Virus record (IMG/VR): IMGVR_UViG_3300042521_004122
Location: 1 to 20,407 of that record
DNA: 20,407 nt
From: a virus
Strand: one strand, 5' to 3'
Under the pieces are notes generated by a model that saw nothing but the letters and a program-made list of their open reading frames with translations, did no database searches and was not told the origin of the DNA. Both the position numbers and the translations under genes were made by a program. Positions 14,251 to 20,407 of the stretch are shown here, piece by piece; position 1 is the stretch's first letter, and the number at the start of each line of letters is the position of its first letter.

Positions 14251-14853
14251 ATGGCTATTTTGCCTGTAGGAATTAGGAAAGAAATGCAGACGCAGATGTT
14301 CAGGACGGCGCAATCAGCGCCTCCTGAACCTGCTTCTGCTTATATGCAGGGAGGTCCGTCAGTTCCTCCTGAACAGCCAGCGCCCGTTGCTAATGTTGCT
14401 AAAAATATAGATGATCAAAATATTCGAGATTTTGTAACGGATATTTTGGTAAATAGGCTTGGCGTTCCCGAAAGAACCGTTGACAAAAAGTTAGAAAATT
14501 TAGTTAGTTATTCTATAGCATCGAATGGCGATATCAGCGGATTCTTTATTATTCCTGTTCATACTGGTCAAAAGAAAGTATCTTTGCAAGAGGCAAAACA
14601 AATTGTTTCTGATTTTTGCTCAGCATTCAATGTTGAATGTGAGATAGAACATGGCAAAAATTTTAAAATATCTTTTAAAAGTGTTCCAAAAACTGATATC
14701 CAAGAGCCAACAGATGAAGGTAGTTTAAAGTTTGTTCCAGATGAAAAGGGGACAGCTCAGAAAAAGGTTGCTTCTAGTATTTTTGCAGAACAATTTGAGA
14801 TGCGTAAGACAATGCTTGCAGACACCTTAAAAAGATTGGGATATACAAAATGA
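14251..14853 (+). CDS. Hypothetical head-region protein
   Basis: This encodes 200 residues; the ribosome binding site TAAGGAG overlaps the previous stop. The N-terminal 50 residues are Pro/Ala/Gln-rich and disordered (SAPPEPASAYMQGGPSVPPE). The middle (about 55-143) looks like a folded alpha/beta domain (IRDFVTDILVNRLGV, then SIASNGDISGFFIIPVHTG and AKQIVSDFCSAFNVECEIEH). A C-terminal helix ends LADTLKRLGYTK. Shared-motif copies lie at RTAQ (18-21) and KVAS (172-175), that is, between the ends and the folded core, as might be expected for cleavage of terminal tails. Family not recognised. Confidence 0.6.
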   Translation: MAILPVGIRKEMQTQMFRTAQSAPPEPASAYMQGGPSVPPEQPAPVANVAKNIDDQNIRDFVTDILVNRLGVPERTVDKKLENLVSYSIASNGDISGFFIIPVHTGQKKVSLQEAKQIVSDFCSAFNVECEIEHGKNFKISFKSVPKTDIQEPTDEGSLKFVPDEKGTAQKKVASSIFAEQFEMRKTMLADTLKRLGYTK

Positions 14854-15491
14854 TATTTAAAAACAAAGATGCTGGAAAGTCATCTATATTTAATGAAAAA
14901 TCATCTAAGAGCTCAGAGACTCCAGTAGATCCATCTGTTTTAGAAAGTTTTTTCAGGAAGCAGGTAAGTAAAAAGTCTGCACAATCTGATGGCACTTTAT
15001 TAAATAAAAAAGTTACTAGAAGTTCCTCTACAAGTGACGCGAATGTTCCTGCAGATAATTATTTTGGCAAGTCTTCTTCTAGGTCAATATTCACTCCAGA
15101 CTCAGTGCCAGCTGACAATCAGGTAGGTATTGTTGAGAAAAAATCAGAGTTTTTACCAAATGTCAAGCAAGAAATAGCGCCAGATATTGCTGATGACCTT
15201 ACAAGATTCAAAGGTAATTTTTCTCCAGCTGCAAAGAATGCCGGATCTCACGGATCTATTCGTAAAGACAGAATTAGCTTATTTGATAAGGGTGCTTTTG
15301 ACCGCATAGATACGCCTTCTGCTTCTGAAGAAAAGGTTGCTTCTGTCGAAGAAAAGAAAATATCTAAATCTTTAAGATCTACAGATGTGGTCGAGTCATT
15401 GTGGTCTAAAATTGCTTCTCCTCAATCCGAAAAGCCAAAGTCTGCTAGAGAAAGAGCAATAGATAAATTATTTGGAGATAAAAATGCCTAA
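14850..15491 (+). CDS. Hypothetical disordered Ser/Lys-rich protein
   Basis: This encodes 213 residues with an ATGA overlap upstream. Nearly the whole chain is charged, Ser-rich and low in hydrophobic residues, suggesting a disordered or scaffold-like protein. A short duplication NVPADNYFGK / SVPADNQVGI occurs near residues 65 and 86. The C-terminal 35 residues look like a helix-forming end (DVVESLWSKIASPQSE, then ARERAIDKLFG). Three copies of the shared motif: KSAQ (42-45), KVAS (162-165) and KIAS (187-190). High charge and many candidate cleavage sites would suit an internal scaffold digested by the prohead protease; this is inference. Confidence 0.55.
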   Translation: MIFKNKDAGKSSIFNEKSSKSSETPVDPSVLESFFRKQVSKKSAQSDGTLLNKKVTRSSSTSDANVPADNYFGKSSSRSIFTPDSVPADNQVGIVEKKSEFLPNVKQEIAPDIADDLTRFKGNFSPAAKNAGSHGSIRKDRISLFDKGAFDRIDTPSASEEKVASVEEKKISKSLRSTDVVESLWSKIASPQSEKPKSARERAIDKLFGDKNA

Positions 15492-16479
15492 GTTTAATTT
15501 GTCTAAGTTCGCACAAAAATCTATTGAAATGACTCCTCCTCCCACCATTCAAGGAGCAGAAGAGTTCAGTGACATTGAGATGTCTGATGAGGCGAAAGAT
15601 AGTTCTGGGCTTCTTATGGCTCCAAATAAAGACATTGACACAGAAGTTGAAACCATATCTGTGCCTGTATTTGATAATCATGTTCAAATGTACGAAAAGT
15701 TAAAGTCTTTCGCATATGGCGACATTAAGTCTTCTATGGATGCTGCGTGGAATGAGTACTTTTCTCAATCTATTGGGGCAACTGATATAGCAGACGATTT
15801 TAAAGCTGGATTAAGTCAGTTTTTTGAAGTTGATCCACAGTCAGAAGATGCAGTAGATATAGCTAATAGATTATTTGATATGTATTCAAAAATACATCCT
15901 CCACAAGTTCAGGAAGAAGAGATGGACATCGCTACTGCAAGTACCATGCATGTTATGAAGCTAGCTAGAGATGTGGCAGAGTCTGAAAGAAAGCAGAGTT
16001 CTGTAGGCAAATTTAATCTCACAAAAACAGCTCAACATAAAAGCATTATGCATGGAACTATTATGTCTGGTCCTGGCCAAACCTCTTTAAGTCCATTTAG
16101 TAGAGATATACAAAGTGGCTTGCATTTAGTAGAGCAAAATAAGGGATTTGGCTTGAAAATAGATGACGTTTTAGACATTGATTTTGAAGCCATTTGGCGT
16201 GGCAATGTTATGGACAAGTACAATGCTCCATATCGTGATGCTGAAGGAAATTATGTCGGCGGCTATATTAATAGAAGGTTTGAAGTTAACCGCAATATTC
16301 CAGTTGGCAATAATTTGCAGTTATTGCCTGGAACAAGAGGTCGTCCGTGGATGCCTCAATACTCTACTCTTGAATCAAGAATGGAAGTATTAAGAGGAAA
16401 TGAAGACAAGTTGGTAAACCCAGCTACTTTTAACAAAATTTCCATCGGTCCATTTAACTTAAAAAAAAAGAACAGTTAA
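15484..16479 (+). CDS. Hypothetical head-region protein, zero-frame product
   Basis: This encodes 331 residues. The ATG at 15484, six bases after GGAG (15474-15477), is chosen over the in-frame TTG at 15472; it overlaps the upstream stop by eight bases. The start MPKFNLSKFAQKS is echoed inside the chain by GKFNLTKTAQHKS (about 175-187), and both hold the shared motif. The region between (about 60-140) looks helical and acidic. The second half (about 205-320) looks better folded, with YRDAEGNYVGGYINRRFEVN and a Gly/Pro/Trp segment PGTRGRPWMPQYS. The gene ends in TTA followed by nine A and a G, with a slippery heptamer in the correct phase, and may have a longer product. Family not recognised. 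Confidence 0.65.
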   Translation: MPKFNLSKFAQKSIEMTPPPTIQGAEEFSDIEMSDEAKDSSGLLMAPNKDIDTEVETISVPVFDNHVQMYEKLKSFAYGDIKSSMDAAWNEYFSQSIGATDIADDFKAGLSQFFEVDPQSEDAVDIANRLFDMYSKIHPPQVQEEEMDIATASTMHVMKLARDVAESERKQSSVGKFNLTKTAQHKSIMHGTIMSGPGQTSLSPFSRDIQSGLHLVEQNKGFGLKIDDVLDIDFEAIWRGNVMDKYNAPYRDAEGNYVGGYINRRFEVNRNIPVGNNLQLLPGTRGRPWMPQYSTLESRMEVLRGNEDKLVNPATFNKISIGPFNLKKKNS

Positions 16480-16697
16480 ATCTTAAGTCTGCGTCTAATG
16501 CTTCTACTTCTCCTTTTAATAGGGCATTAGACCGTGCTTTCTCCTTTATGAAACCCGATAAAGGTAATATATATTCTAGACAGAAAAAAATCTGTCCAAT
16601 ATGTAATTCTGATAATTCTGCAGATTCTTCAAAAAACGGTAATAAATGTGTAAATTGCGGATGTGATTTAAGTAATGTTTCCATAACAAGAGTGTAA
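16461..16697 (+). CDS. Zinc-ribbon reading frame, probable -1 frameshift extension
   Basis: This frame is open from base 16458 (a TAA precedes at 16455-16457) to the stop at 16695-16697. After the slip it reads EQLNLKSASNASTSPFNRAL, then DRAFSFMKPDKG, then a four- or five-Cys zinc ribbon: CPIC, 14 residues, CVNCGC. The only ATG is at 16548 and has no ribosome binding site, and the coding-like sequence begins well before it. Fusion to the upstream gene by frameshifting is therefore likelier than independent initiation, giving a 404-residue product. The extension carries its own copy of the shared motif (KSAS). An uncorrected homopolymer error in the A9 run would make the fusion constitutive. 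The stop is five bases before the portal start. Confidence 0.55.
   Translation, partial: KKKEQLNLKSASNASTSPFNRALDRAFSFMKPDKGNIYSRQKKICPICNSDNSADSSKNGNKCVNCGCDLSNVSITRV
16464..16470 (+). promoter_or_regulatory. A AAA AAG slippery heptamer, candidate -1 frameshift site
   Basis: The heptamer A AAA AAG lies in phase with the zero-frame codons (AAA at 16465-16467, AAG at 16468-16470). It is the same slip sequence used in Escherichia coli dnaX. A -1 slip bypasses the TAA at 16477-16479 and continues for 75 codons to the TAA at 16695-16697. A 9-base inverted repeat lies 22 bases downstream. Confidence 0.5.
16493..16532 (+). other. Inverted repeat downstream of the slippery site
   Basis: GTCTAATGC (16493-16501) and GCATTAGAC (16524-16532) are perfect reverse complements with a 22-base loop. 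A hairpin here could stimulate frameshifting, but the 22-base spacer from the heptamer is longer than the usual 5-9 bases and the loop is large. No U-tract follows, so it is not a terminator. Confidence 0.35.
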
Positions 16698-16702
16698 AAT
16701 AA

Positions 16703-18967
16703 ATGGCAAAGTCAATCAATAAAGAACAAGAAACAGGTAACGCAGAACATAATTCTAACTTTGATGTTCGCAAATACGCAAATTCTTCAGCTGTATCTTT
16801 ACCTTTAACAAAAGCTGCTCAATACGTTGGAGGCAATGCCGGGACAATATTTACACAGCCAATGTTTTTTAGCCCTTTGCATACACCACAAAATTGGCAG
16901 ATTGCAAGTAAAAGAAAAGAAGTTTATCAATGGGCTAGATTTTATTACGAAAACGAACCAAAAGCTGCTGCTGGCATAGATTTTTATGCAGGATTCCCAA
17001 TGAATGGCTTTGCACTTGAGTGTAAGGACAAAAAGGTTCTTGCATATTTTGAGCACATGTCGGAAAAACTAAATCTAGAGTATTGGCTTAGAAAAATAAG
17101 TCATGAATATTTTTTGTTGGGTGATGTATTTGTTTTTACAGAAATAGAATGTCCAGTATGTCGTGGCATGGGTCATCTTCCAAATGGTAATATCTGCAAT
17201 CACCCCGATGGGACCATAAAGCGTTTACTAATTTTAAATCCTGATTTTATAGAAGTTCAAAATACTCAGCTTGCAGATGAGCCCACTGTTGCTTTAATTC
17301 CAGACGATGATCTTAAAAGGGTTGTTGCTCAGAAGAAGCCCAAAAATGTTTATGACAGAATTCCAGATTCTATTAAAGAGTATGTATTGTCTGGTAGACC
17401 TATTCCGCTGAGTCCAAGATGCATTAGTCATATACGACACAAGGGTTCTCCATATGGAACTTATGGAGAAAGTTTATTGCGAAGACTGTTTACAATCATT
17501 TCATATAAGACAAAGTTAATGACTGCCAACTGGATTATGGCAGAGCGTCATATCCTTCCTGTAAGAGTTGTTAAAGTTGGCAATGCAGAAAGACCAGCTT
17601 CTGAATTTGATATTGCAGATGTGCAAGGACAACTCGCTGCTGTTGCAAACGATCCTAATCTTACTATTGTGACTCACCATGCATTTGAAATGGATTTTAT
17701 AGGAGCAACTGGTAAAATACACGATATTTCTAATCAGCTTGAAATGATTGGAAAAGAAATGCTGGACGGTCTTATGTTGCCTCAAACTCTTCTTAACGGA
17801 GAAATGGCAGCATATAGCGCTGCTGCAGTTGGCGTTGAGACTTTGATCAGAAGATTAGAAACTTGGCGTATGGAGCTTTCATCTTGGGTTGAAAAAAATA
17901 TCTTTTTACCAGTTGCGCAAATGCAAGGTTTTGTTGATACTCAAAAAAGCAAATTAGTTGGTGAGACTGTATGGCTTTATCCAAAGATGAAATGGAATGA
18001 TTTAAGGTTGCGTGATAATAGTCAGTATTTGCAAGGACTAATGCAGCTTCATGACAAGGGGTTGATATCTTCTCAAAAGCTTCTTACTGAATATAATATT
18101 GATTATGATCAAGAGATCAATAGACTTCGTGAAGAGCAGATTACTGCTGGTAAGGGTGGTCAGGTGATTGGTGGTAGTCCAGATTCAGGTGGCGGAATGG
18201 GCGGTCTTGATTTAGGCCTTGGCGGACCTCCTGGTGGTGGTTTAGATCTTGGCATGGGCGGCGGCGGCATGCCGCCAGGCTTAGCTGGCCCAGGACCTGG
18301 CGCTCCTCCGCCAGGACCTCCAGTGGGTGGCGCTCCTCCAACTCCGCCAATGGGAGCTGCTGCTAGTTCAGACGATATGACCAAGGTTGCTCAATTTTAT
18401 CCAGCTATGGATGGCATGCAATCAGGAGTTGATGCTGGCATGCGCGTATATAAGCGTGGTAAGGAACCAAAACAGAAAAAAGTTGAAGAGCAAGCTCCAG
18501 AGTCAAAACAAATATTTTTGACCAAGCCTGAGCAGAAGTTGTTTAGTATTATCAAGTCTTTGAATATTCCACTAAGACTTTTTGCTCAATATGAGTTTCA
18601 AGTTCCAGGAGAAAAGAATGCGTATCTTTTAGATTTTGCATTCCCTGATATTATGATTAATTTTGAAGCAGACGGAGATTTTTGGCATTCTGACGTAGAT
18701 GCTGTAGAGCGAGACAAGCAAAGAGACATGAAGCTTGCAAATATGGGCTGGCGTGTTGTAAGAATCAAAGAAAGTGCTTTAAACACAAATGTTGAACTTG
18801 TAACGCAAATTATAATAAATAATATTAAAGATACAATAGCTCAAAGAAAAGCATTGATGGCTAAAAAAGCTAGTGTAAATGATGATGAAAGTATTTATTA
18901 CGAAGATGGGGATGAACTAAAAATCACTTATCAAAATTTGATTTATGATAACAGTGACAATTCATAA
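16703..18967 (+). CDS. Portal protein fused to a DUF559/Vsr-like nuclease domain
   Basis: This encodes 754 residues. Residues about 50-480 match a phage portal: RKEVYQWARFYYENEPKAAA (71-90), a clip/wing region with a Cys cluster (C150, C153, C165, H167), YGTYGESLLRRLF (251-263) and the long helix KLMTANWIMAERHILPVRVV. A Gly/Pro/Met linker fills about 484-555. Residues about 604-712 are a PD-(D/E)XK fold of the DUF559/Vsr type: TKPEQKLFSII, AYLLDFAFPD (Asp644), INFEADGDFWH (Glu655, His662), RDMKLANMGWRVVRI. Motif copies KAAQ (37-40), KVAQ (561-564) and KKAS (721-724) lie before the portal core, between linker and nuclease, and after the nuclease. The portal forms the dodecameric DNA entry ring. 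The ribosome binding site is weak. Fusion of a nuclease to a portal is unusual. Confidence 0.85.
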   Translation: MAKSINKEQETGNAEHNSNFDVRKYANSSAVSLPLTKAAQYVGGNAGTIFTQPMFFSPLHTPQNWQIASKRKEVYQWARFYYENEPKAAAGIDFYAGFPMNGFALECKDKKVLAYFEHMSEKLNLEYWLRKISHEYFLLGDVFVFTEIECPVCRGMGHLPNGNICNHPDGTIKRLLILNPDFIEVQNTQLADEPTVALIPDDDLKRVVAQKKPKNVYDRIPDSIKEYVLSGRPIPLSPRCISHIRHKGSPYGTYGESLLRRLFTIISYKTKLMTANWIMAERHILPVRVVKVGNAERPASEFDIADVQGQLAAVANDPNLTIVTHHAFEMDFIGATGKIHDISNQLEMIGKEMLDGLMLPQTLLNGEMAAYSAAAVGVETLIRRLETWRMELSSWVEKNIFLPVAQMQGFVDTQKSKLVGETVWLYPKMKWNDLRLRDNSQYLQGLMQLHDKGLISSQKLLTEYNIDYDQEINRLREEQITAGKGGQVIGGSPDSGGGMGGLDLGLGGPPGGGLDLGMGGGGMPPGLAGPGPGAPPPGPPVGGAPPTPPMGAAASSDDMTKVAQFYPAMDGMQSGVDAGMRVYKRGKEPKQKKVEEQAPESKQIFLTKPEQKLFSIIKSLNIPLRLFAQYEFQVPGEKNAYLLDFAFPDIMINFEADGDFWHSDVDAVERDKQRDMKLANMGWRVVRIKESALNTNVELVTQIIINNIKDTIAQRKALMAKKASVNDDESIYYEDGDELKITYQNLIYDNSDNS

Positions 18968-19031
18968 TATATTCCTGCATTTAAAAGGAAAAACAATATA
19001 TTTTATTAAATGAATATGTTACAAGGTTATT

Positions 19032-19445
19032 ATGATAAAATTATCTGCCAAAAGAATTAAAGATCGCAATATTACTTGGCGTGAAGCTTACTCGGAGCGC
19101 ACAGCACCATTGCACGAAAGATATACGGCAGAAGTAGGGCCCGGATCGTATAGAAGGTGGGAAGGTCATGACTATACTACGAATAGTGATTACTATGTAG
19201 TTTGTAGTCCAGCTCAAACTAAATACGGCGAAAAATCTTATTTTGCTGGTATCAAGAAACTGCCACCATTAGCCGTAAGAGATGTTGTAAAAACATATTC
19301 TCCTTATGGAAAATATTTTACCAATATGGCTTCTGCGTTATCTTTTTTAAAAGAAAAATACGGTATCCCATGGCCAAAGGGTCAAATTAACTACACCGTA
19401 GATAACCTTGAAAATATTGATATTCCTAGATTTGTAAAGGCATAA
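19032..19445 (+). CDS. Hypothetical protein between portal and protease
   Basis: This encodes 137 residues; AAGG at about 19023-19026 serves the ATG. The chain is basic and aromatic, with a Tyr-rich core (YRRWEGHDYTTNSDYYVVCS) followed by KYGEKSYFAGIKKLPPLAVR and a helix plus loop FTNMASALSFLKEKYGIPWP. It has the look of a small folded alpha/beta protein. No copy of the shared motif is present. The location between portal and protease suggests a head-assembly or connector role, but I do not recognise it. The protease start follows two bases after its stop. Confidence 0.6.
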   Translation: MIKLSAKRIKDRNITWREAYSERTAPLHERYTAEVGPGSYRRWEGHDYTTNSDYYVVCSPAQTKYGEKSYFAGIKKLPPLAVRDVVKTYSPYGKYFTNMASALSFLKEKYGIPWPKGQINYTVDNLENIDIPRFVKA

Positions 19446-19447
19446 AA

Positions 19448-20407
19448 ATGGATAAATTCACAATTACATCTGAAAGACAAATAGAGCCATTAAATTTACC
19501 GCAAAATTGGGATGAAATTAATCTTTCTCCTATTCAAAAATTTGCATCAAAAGAAAAAACATTTGATGACCATATAAAGAATATAGACCTTGGCGGATTT
19601 GATATAGTTTCAGCTGTCAAAGAAAATCCAGATCATCTTTTTGTAAAAGTTTTTGCAATTAAGAAAGATGAAGTAAATGACAATGGAGATTATTTTAGTG
19701 AAAATGAATTAAAAAAAGCAGCCAAAACTTTTATTGGAGTTCCTGTATTTGTTAATCACCAAAACGATGACGTTGAAAAGGCTAGAGGTAAAGTTGTTCA
19801 TGCATGGTGGGATGATACTCGTGGTGGAATATATACTATTAATATGGTTGACAAAGTTGCGTATCCAAGACTTGCTAGAGGCATAGAAGCTGGTTACGTC
19901 ACTGGAAGCAGTATGGGCTGTAGTGTAAAGTATTCTTGCTGCTCTGTATGTCATACACGCGCTGCAAATGCAAAAGAATATTGCTCTCATATTAGAGAAA
20001 GAAAAAAGAAAAATTATACTGGAGATCATGAATGTGAATATCACAAAAGTGCCAATGCGGGTGAAGAGCCATGTCCAGTGTGTGGATGCAAAAAGGGAGA
20101 AAAGAAACACAACAAGTTTGCCAGTCAACAGATATTTGAGCATAACTATGGTGTTAAATTTATAGAAGACAGTTTTGTTGTCAACCCAGCATGTCATGAC
20201 TGCTTAGTAAGTGATATTATAAACCCCACTGGCTTACTTAAGAAGGTGGCAGACCTTCGTGACACTCTTGCTAAGATTGGAACTTCCATGGACCAAGACT
20301 CTTCATTTGGCATGGAATGTGCTTCTGGACAATGCAGCTTGCATAAAGCTGCAGGTAAGCAAGAAATCAATGAATTAAATGATGCGATGAACCAGCTTGA
20401 GCGTGTT
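19448..20407 (+). CDS. Prohead protease, 3' truncated by the window edge
   Basis: The first 320 residues are present and the frame runs off the end. Residues about 64-160 fit the assemblin-type serine protease of phage heads: LFVKVFAIKKDEVNDNGDYF, VFVNHQNDD (candidate catalytic His104), AYPRLARGIEAGYVTGSSMG (candidate Ser155). A Cys/His cluster follows, CSVCHTRAANAKEYCSH (165-181), of a kind I associate with this protease family in large phages. A second cluster, C196, H199, C209, C212, C214, may bind zinc. KFAS occurs at 31-34 and 223-226, possible self-cleavage sites. The enzyme would process head proteins after prohead assembly. The start is two bases after the preceding stop, with a purine-rich AAAAA but no clear GGAG. 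A scaffold region may lie downstream. Confidence 0.8.
   Translation, partial: MDKFTITSERQIEPLNLPQNWDEINLSPIQKFASKEKTFDDHIKNIDLGGFDIVSAVKENPDHLFVKVFAIKKDEVNDNGDYFSENELKKAAKTFIGVPVFVNHQNDDVEKARGKVVHAWWDDTRGGIYTINMVDKVAYPRLARGIEAGYVTGSSMGCSVKYSCCSVCHTRAANAKEYCSHIRERKKKNYTGDHECEYHKSANAGEEPCPVCGCKKGEKKHNKFASQQIFEHNYGVKFIEDSFVVNPACHDCLVSDIINPTGLLKKVADLRDTLAKIGTSMDQDSSFGMECASGQCSLHKAAGKQEINELNDAMNQLERV

Noticed and set aside
15472-15483. TTG at 15472 as the start of the gene at 15484
   Set aside because: The GGAG site lies after or at this codon; it correctly serves the ATG at 15484.
18141-18384. Antisense reading frames over the portal linker
   Set aside because: They mirror the Gly/Pro-rich linker and have no supporting signals.
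18966-19031. Paired AATATATT and TTCCT/AGGAA segments after the portal as a terminator
   Set aside because: The stem is AT-rich with an interrupting bulge and has no proper U-tract; it is weak in this AT-rich gap.

Overview
The window is AT-rich, uses one strand only (+) and is packed with genes that overlap or nearly abut, often through ATGA stop/start overlaps. The recognisable hallmark proteins are a large terminase, a portal, a prohead protease and long glycine-rich or repeat-rich adhesin-type proteins. Together they show the late structural and packaging region of a tailed double-stranded DNA bacteriophage (Caudoviricetes), probably a large genome given the many uncharacterised head-region genes. 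The host cannot be told from the sequence. There are no tRNA genes, integrase, CRISPR array or insertion sequence.

Layout. (1) Bases 1-5151 hold fibre and adhesin genes: the C-terminal part of a repeat-built fibre-like protein, a small beta-rich protein, then three paralogous glycine-rich proteins (2120, 3223, 4168) with a 62-residue accessory protein between the first two. (2) Bases 5151-6498 hold a SAM-dependent methyltransferase and a GT-A glycosyltransferase. (3) Bases 6559-8779 hold a small unknown gene and the large terminase. (4) Bases 8782-16697 are a run of mostly unrecognised genes, including a DUF192 protein with a WYL-like C-terminal domain, a collagen-like repeat protein behind a T4-late-like TATAAATA box and a strong ribosome binding site, and a gene ending in an A AAA AAG slippery site that opens into a zinc-ribbon reading frame. 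(5) Bases 16703-20407 hold the portal, a small unknown gene and the start of the prohead protease. The major capsid gene is not recognised here and may lie downstream.

How the parts may work together. Terminase and portal form the DNA packaging motor, and the protease matures the prohead. The short motif [KR]-x-A-[SQ] recurs about twenty times in the proteins from 8782 onward, including portal and protease, and was not found in the terminase, fibre, methyltransferase or glycosyltransferase genes. I propose it is the cleavage signal of the prohead protease or a shared head-targeting tag. The portal carries a C-terminal DUF559/Vsr-like nuclease domain after a Gly/Pro-rich linker, with one copy of the motif between them, so the nuclease could be released at maturation. 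The portal-nuclease fusion, the shared motif, the likely -1 frameshift and the DUF192-WYL fusion are the points most worth following up.
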